A DNA stretch of 16,981 bases, from the NCBI GenBank assembly GCA_036377075.1, contig DASUZB010000311.1, forward strand, positions 1-16,981, read 5' to 3'. This document shows, piece by piece, positions 16,891 to 16,981 of the stretch (the first letter of the stretch is position 1; every line of letters begins with the position of its first letter). Below the pieces are notes generated by a model, which saw nothing but the letters and a program-made list of their open reading frames with translations, was not told the DNA's origin and did no database searches. Source of the DNA: DASUZB01 sp036377075. Its GTDB lineage: Bacteria > Actinomycetota > CALGFH01. Made by a program: the position numbers and the translations under genes.

Positions 16891-16981
16891 CGAGCGCCTC
16901 GTCGGCTCCCAGGATGCCGGCGACACCCCAGACGTACGCTCCCCGCTTCCACAGCAGGGCGTGCAGCCTGTCGGTGGCGTC
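16868..16981 (-). CDS. C-terminal fragment of an unidentified protein (5' end beyond window)
   Basis: Only the last 37 codons are visible, running from the right edge to a TGA at 16870-16868. The fragment reads LHALLWKRGAYVWGVAG, then LGADEALDVANSLG. The pattern (short strand, Gly-containing turn, then a helix ending in ANSL) resembles the C-terminal ends of secreted or membrane-anchored proteins of the outer-membrane-lipoprotein-carrier/anti-sigma kind, but I would not name a family. The ATPase gene starts inside its last codons, so it is the first visible member of the ABC operon and may be a regulatory or substrate-binding partner. Confidence 0.6.

Overview
The window is a very GC-rich stretch (strong G/C at third codon positions, frequent GTG starts, long antisense open frames) and reads as an actinomycetote chromosome segment. 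Supporting marks are an Rv1086-type cis-prenyltransferase, a PknB-like kinase with a PASTA domain, a Pro-rich MinD-like ATPase of the type VII secretion-associated kind, and a caspase/STAND/TPR protein of the type expanded in Actinomycetota. The exact lineage cannot be read from the window. I see no tRNA, rRNA, CRISPR array, insertion sequence or phage gene.

Layout. Positions 1-858 (minus) hold a small zinc-ribbon gene followed two bases later by a UbiA-family prenyltransferase cut by the left edge. Divergent from them are the cis-prenyltransferase (1024-1800, plus), then a small basic membrane protein overlapping a DPP IV-type S9 peptidase (1988-4568), then the PASTA-domain Ser/Thr kinase (4695-6194). 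A GC hairpin separates the kinase from a convergent minus-strand cluster (9540 to 6257): an SDR-like protein, a PLP aminotransferase of the glutamate-1-semialdehyde aminomutase type, and a Rieske-oxygenase-like protein joined to the aminotransferase by a GTGA stop/start overlap. A 334-base non-coding stretch with imperfect direct repeats follows. The Pro-rich MinD/ParA-like ATPase (9875-11602, plus) then converges on a large caspase-EF-hand-STAND-TPR protein (14866-11651, minus). At the right edge, again on the minus strand, are the tail of an unidentified gene, an ABC ATPase and its ABC-2 permease, all overlapping and so probably co-translated.

Most notable points. (1) The Rieske-oxygenase homologue keeps the mononuclear-iron site and both ends of its N-terminal domain but has lost the whole [2Fe-2S] cluster-binding subdomain, which is replaced by a Gly/Pro turn. 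(2) The 1071-residue caspase protein has intact-looking His/Cys catalytic motifs and a canonical EF-hand loop, but its nucleotide-binding module has no Walker A lysine and is cut by a Pro-rich insertion. It is a candidate effector of a conflict or cell-death system. (3) The SDR has lost the YxxxK catalytic pair. Points 1 and 3 mean that two of the three enzymes of one cluster deviate from their family's chemistry, so that cluster deserves a closer look.

Pathway links are mostly inference: the zinc-ribbon/UbiA and cis-prenyltransferase genes suggest isoprenoid (quinone or polyprenyl phosphate) metabolism. The substrate of the SDR/aminotransferase/oxygenase cluster cannot be told from sequence.
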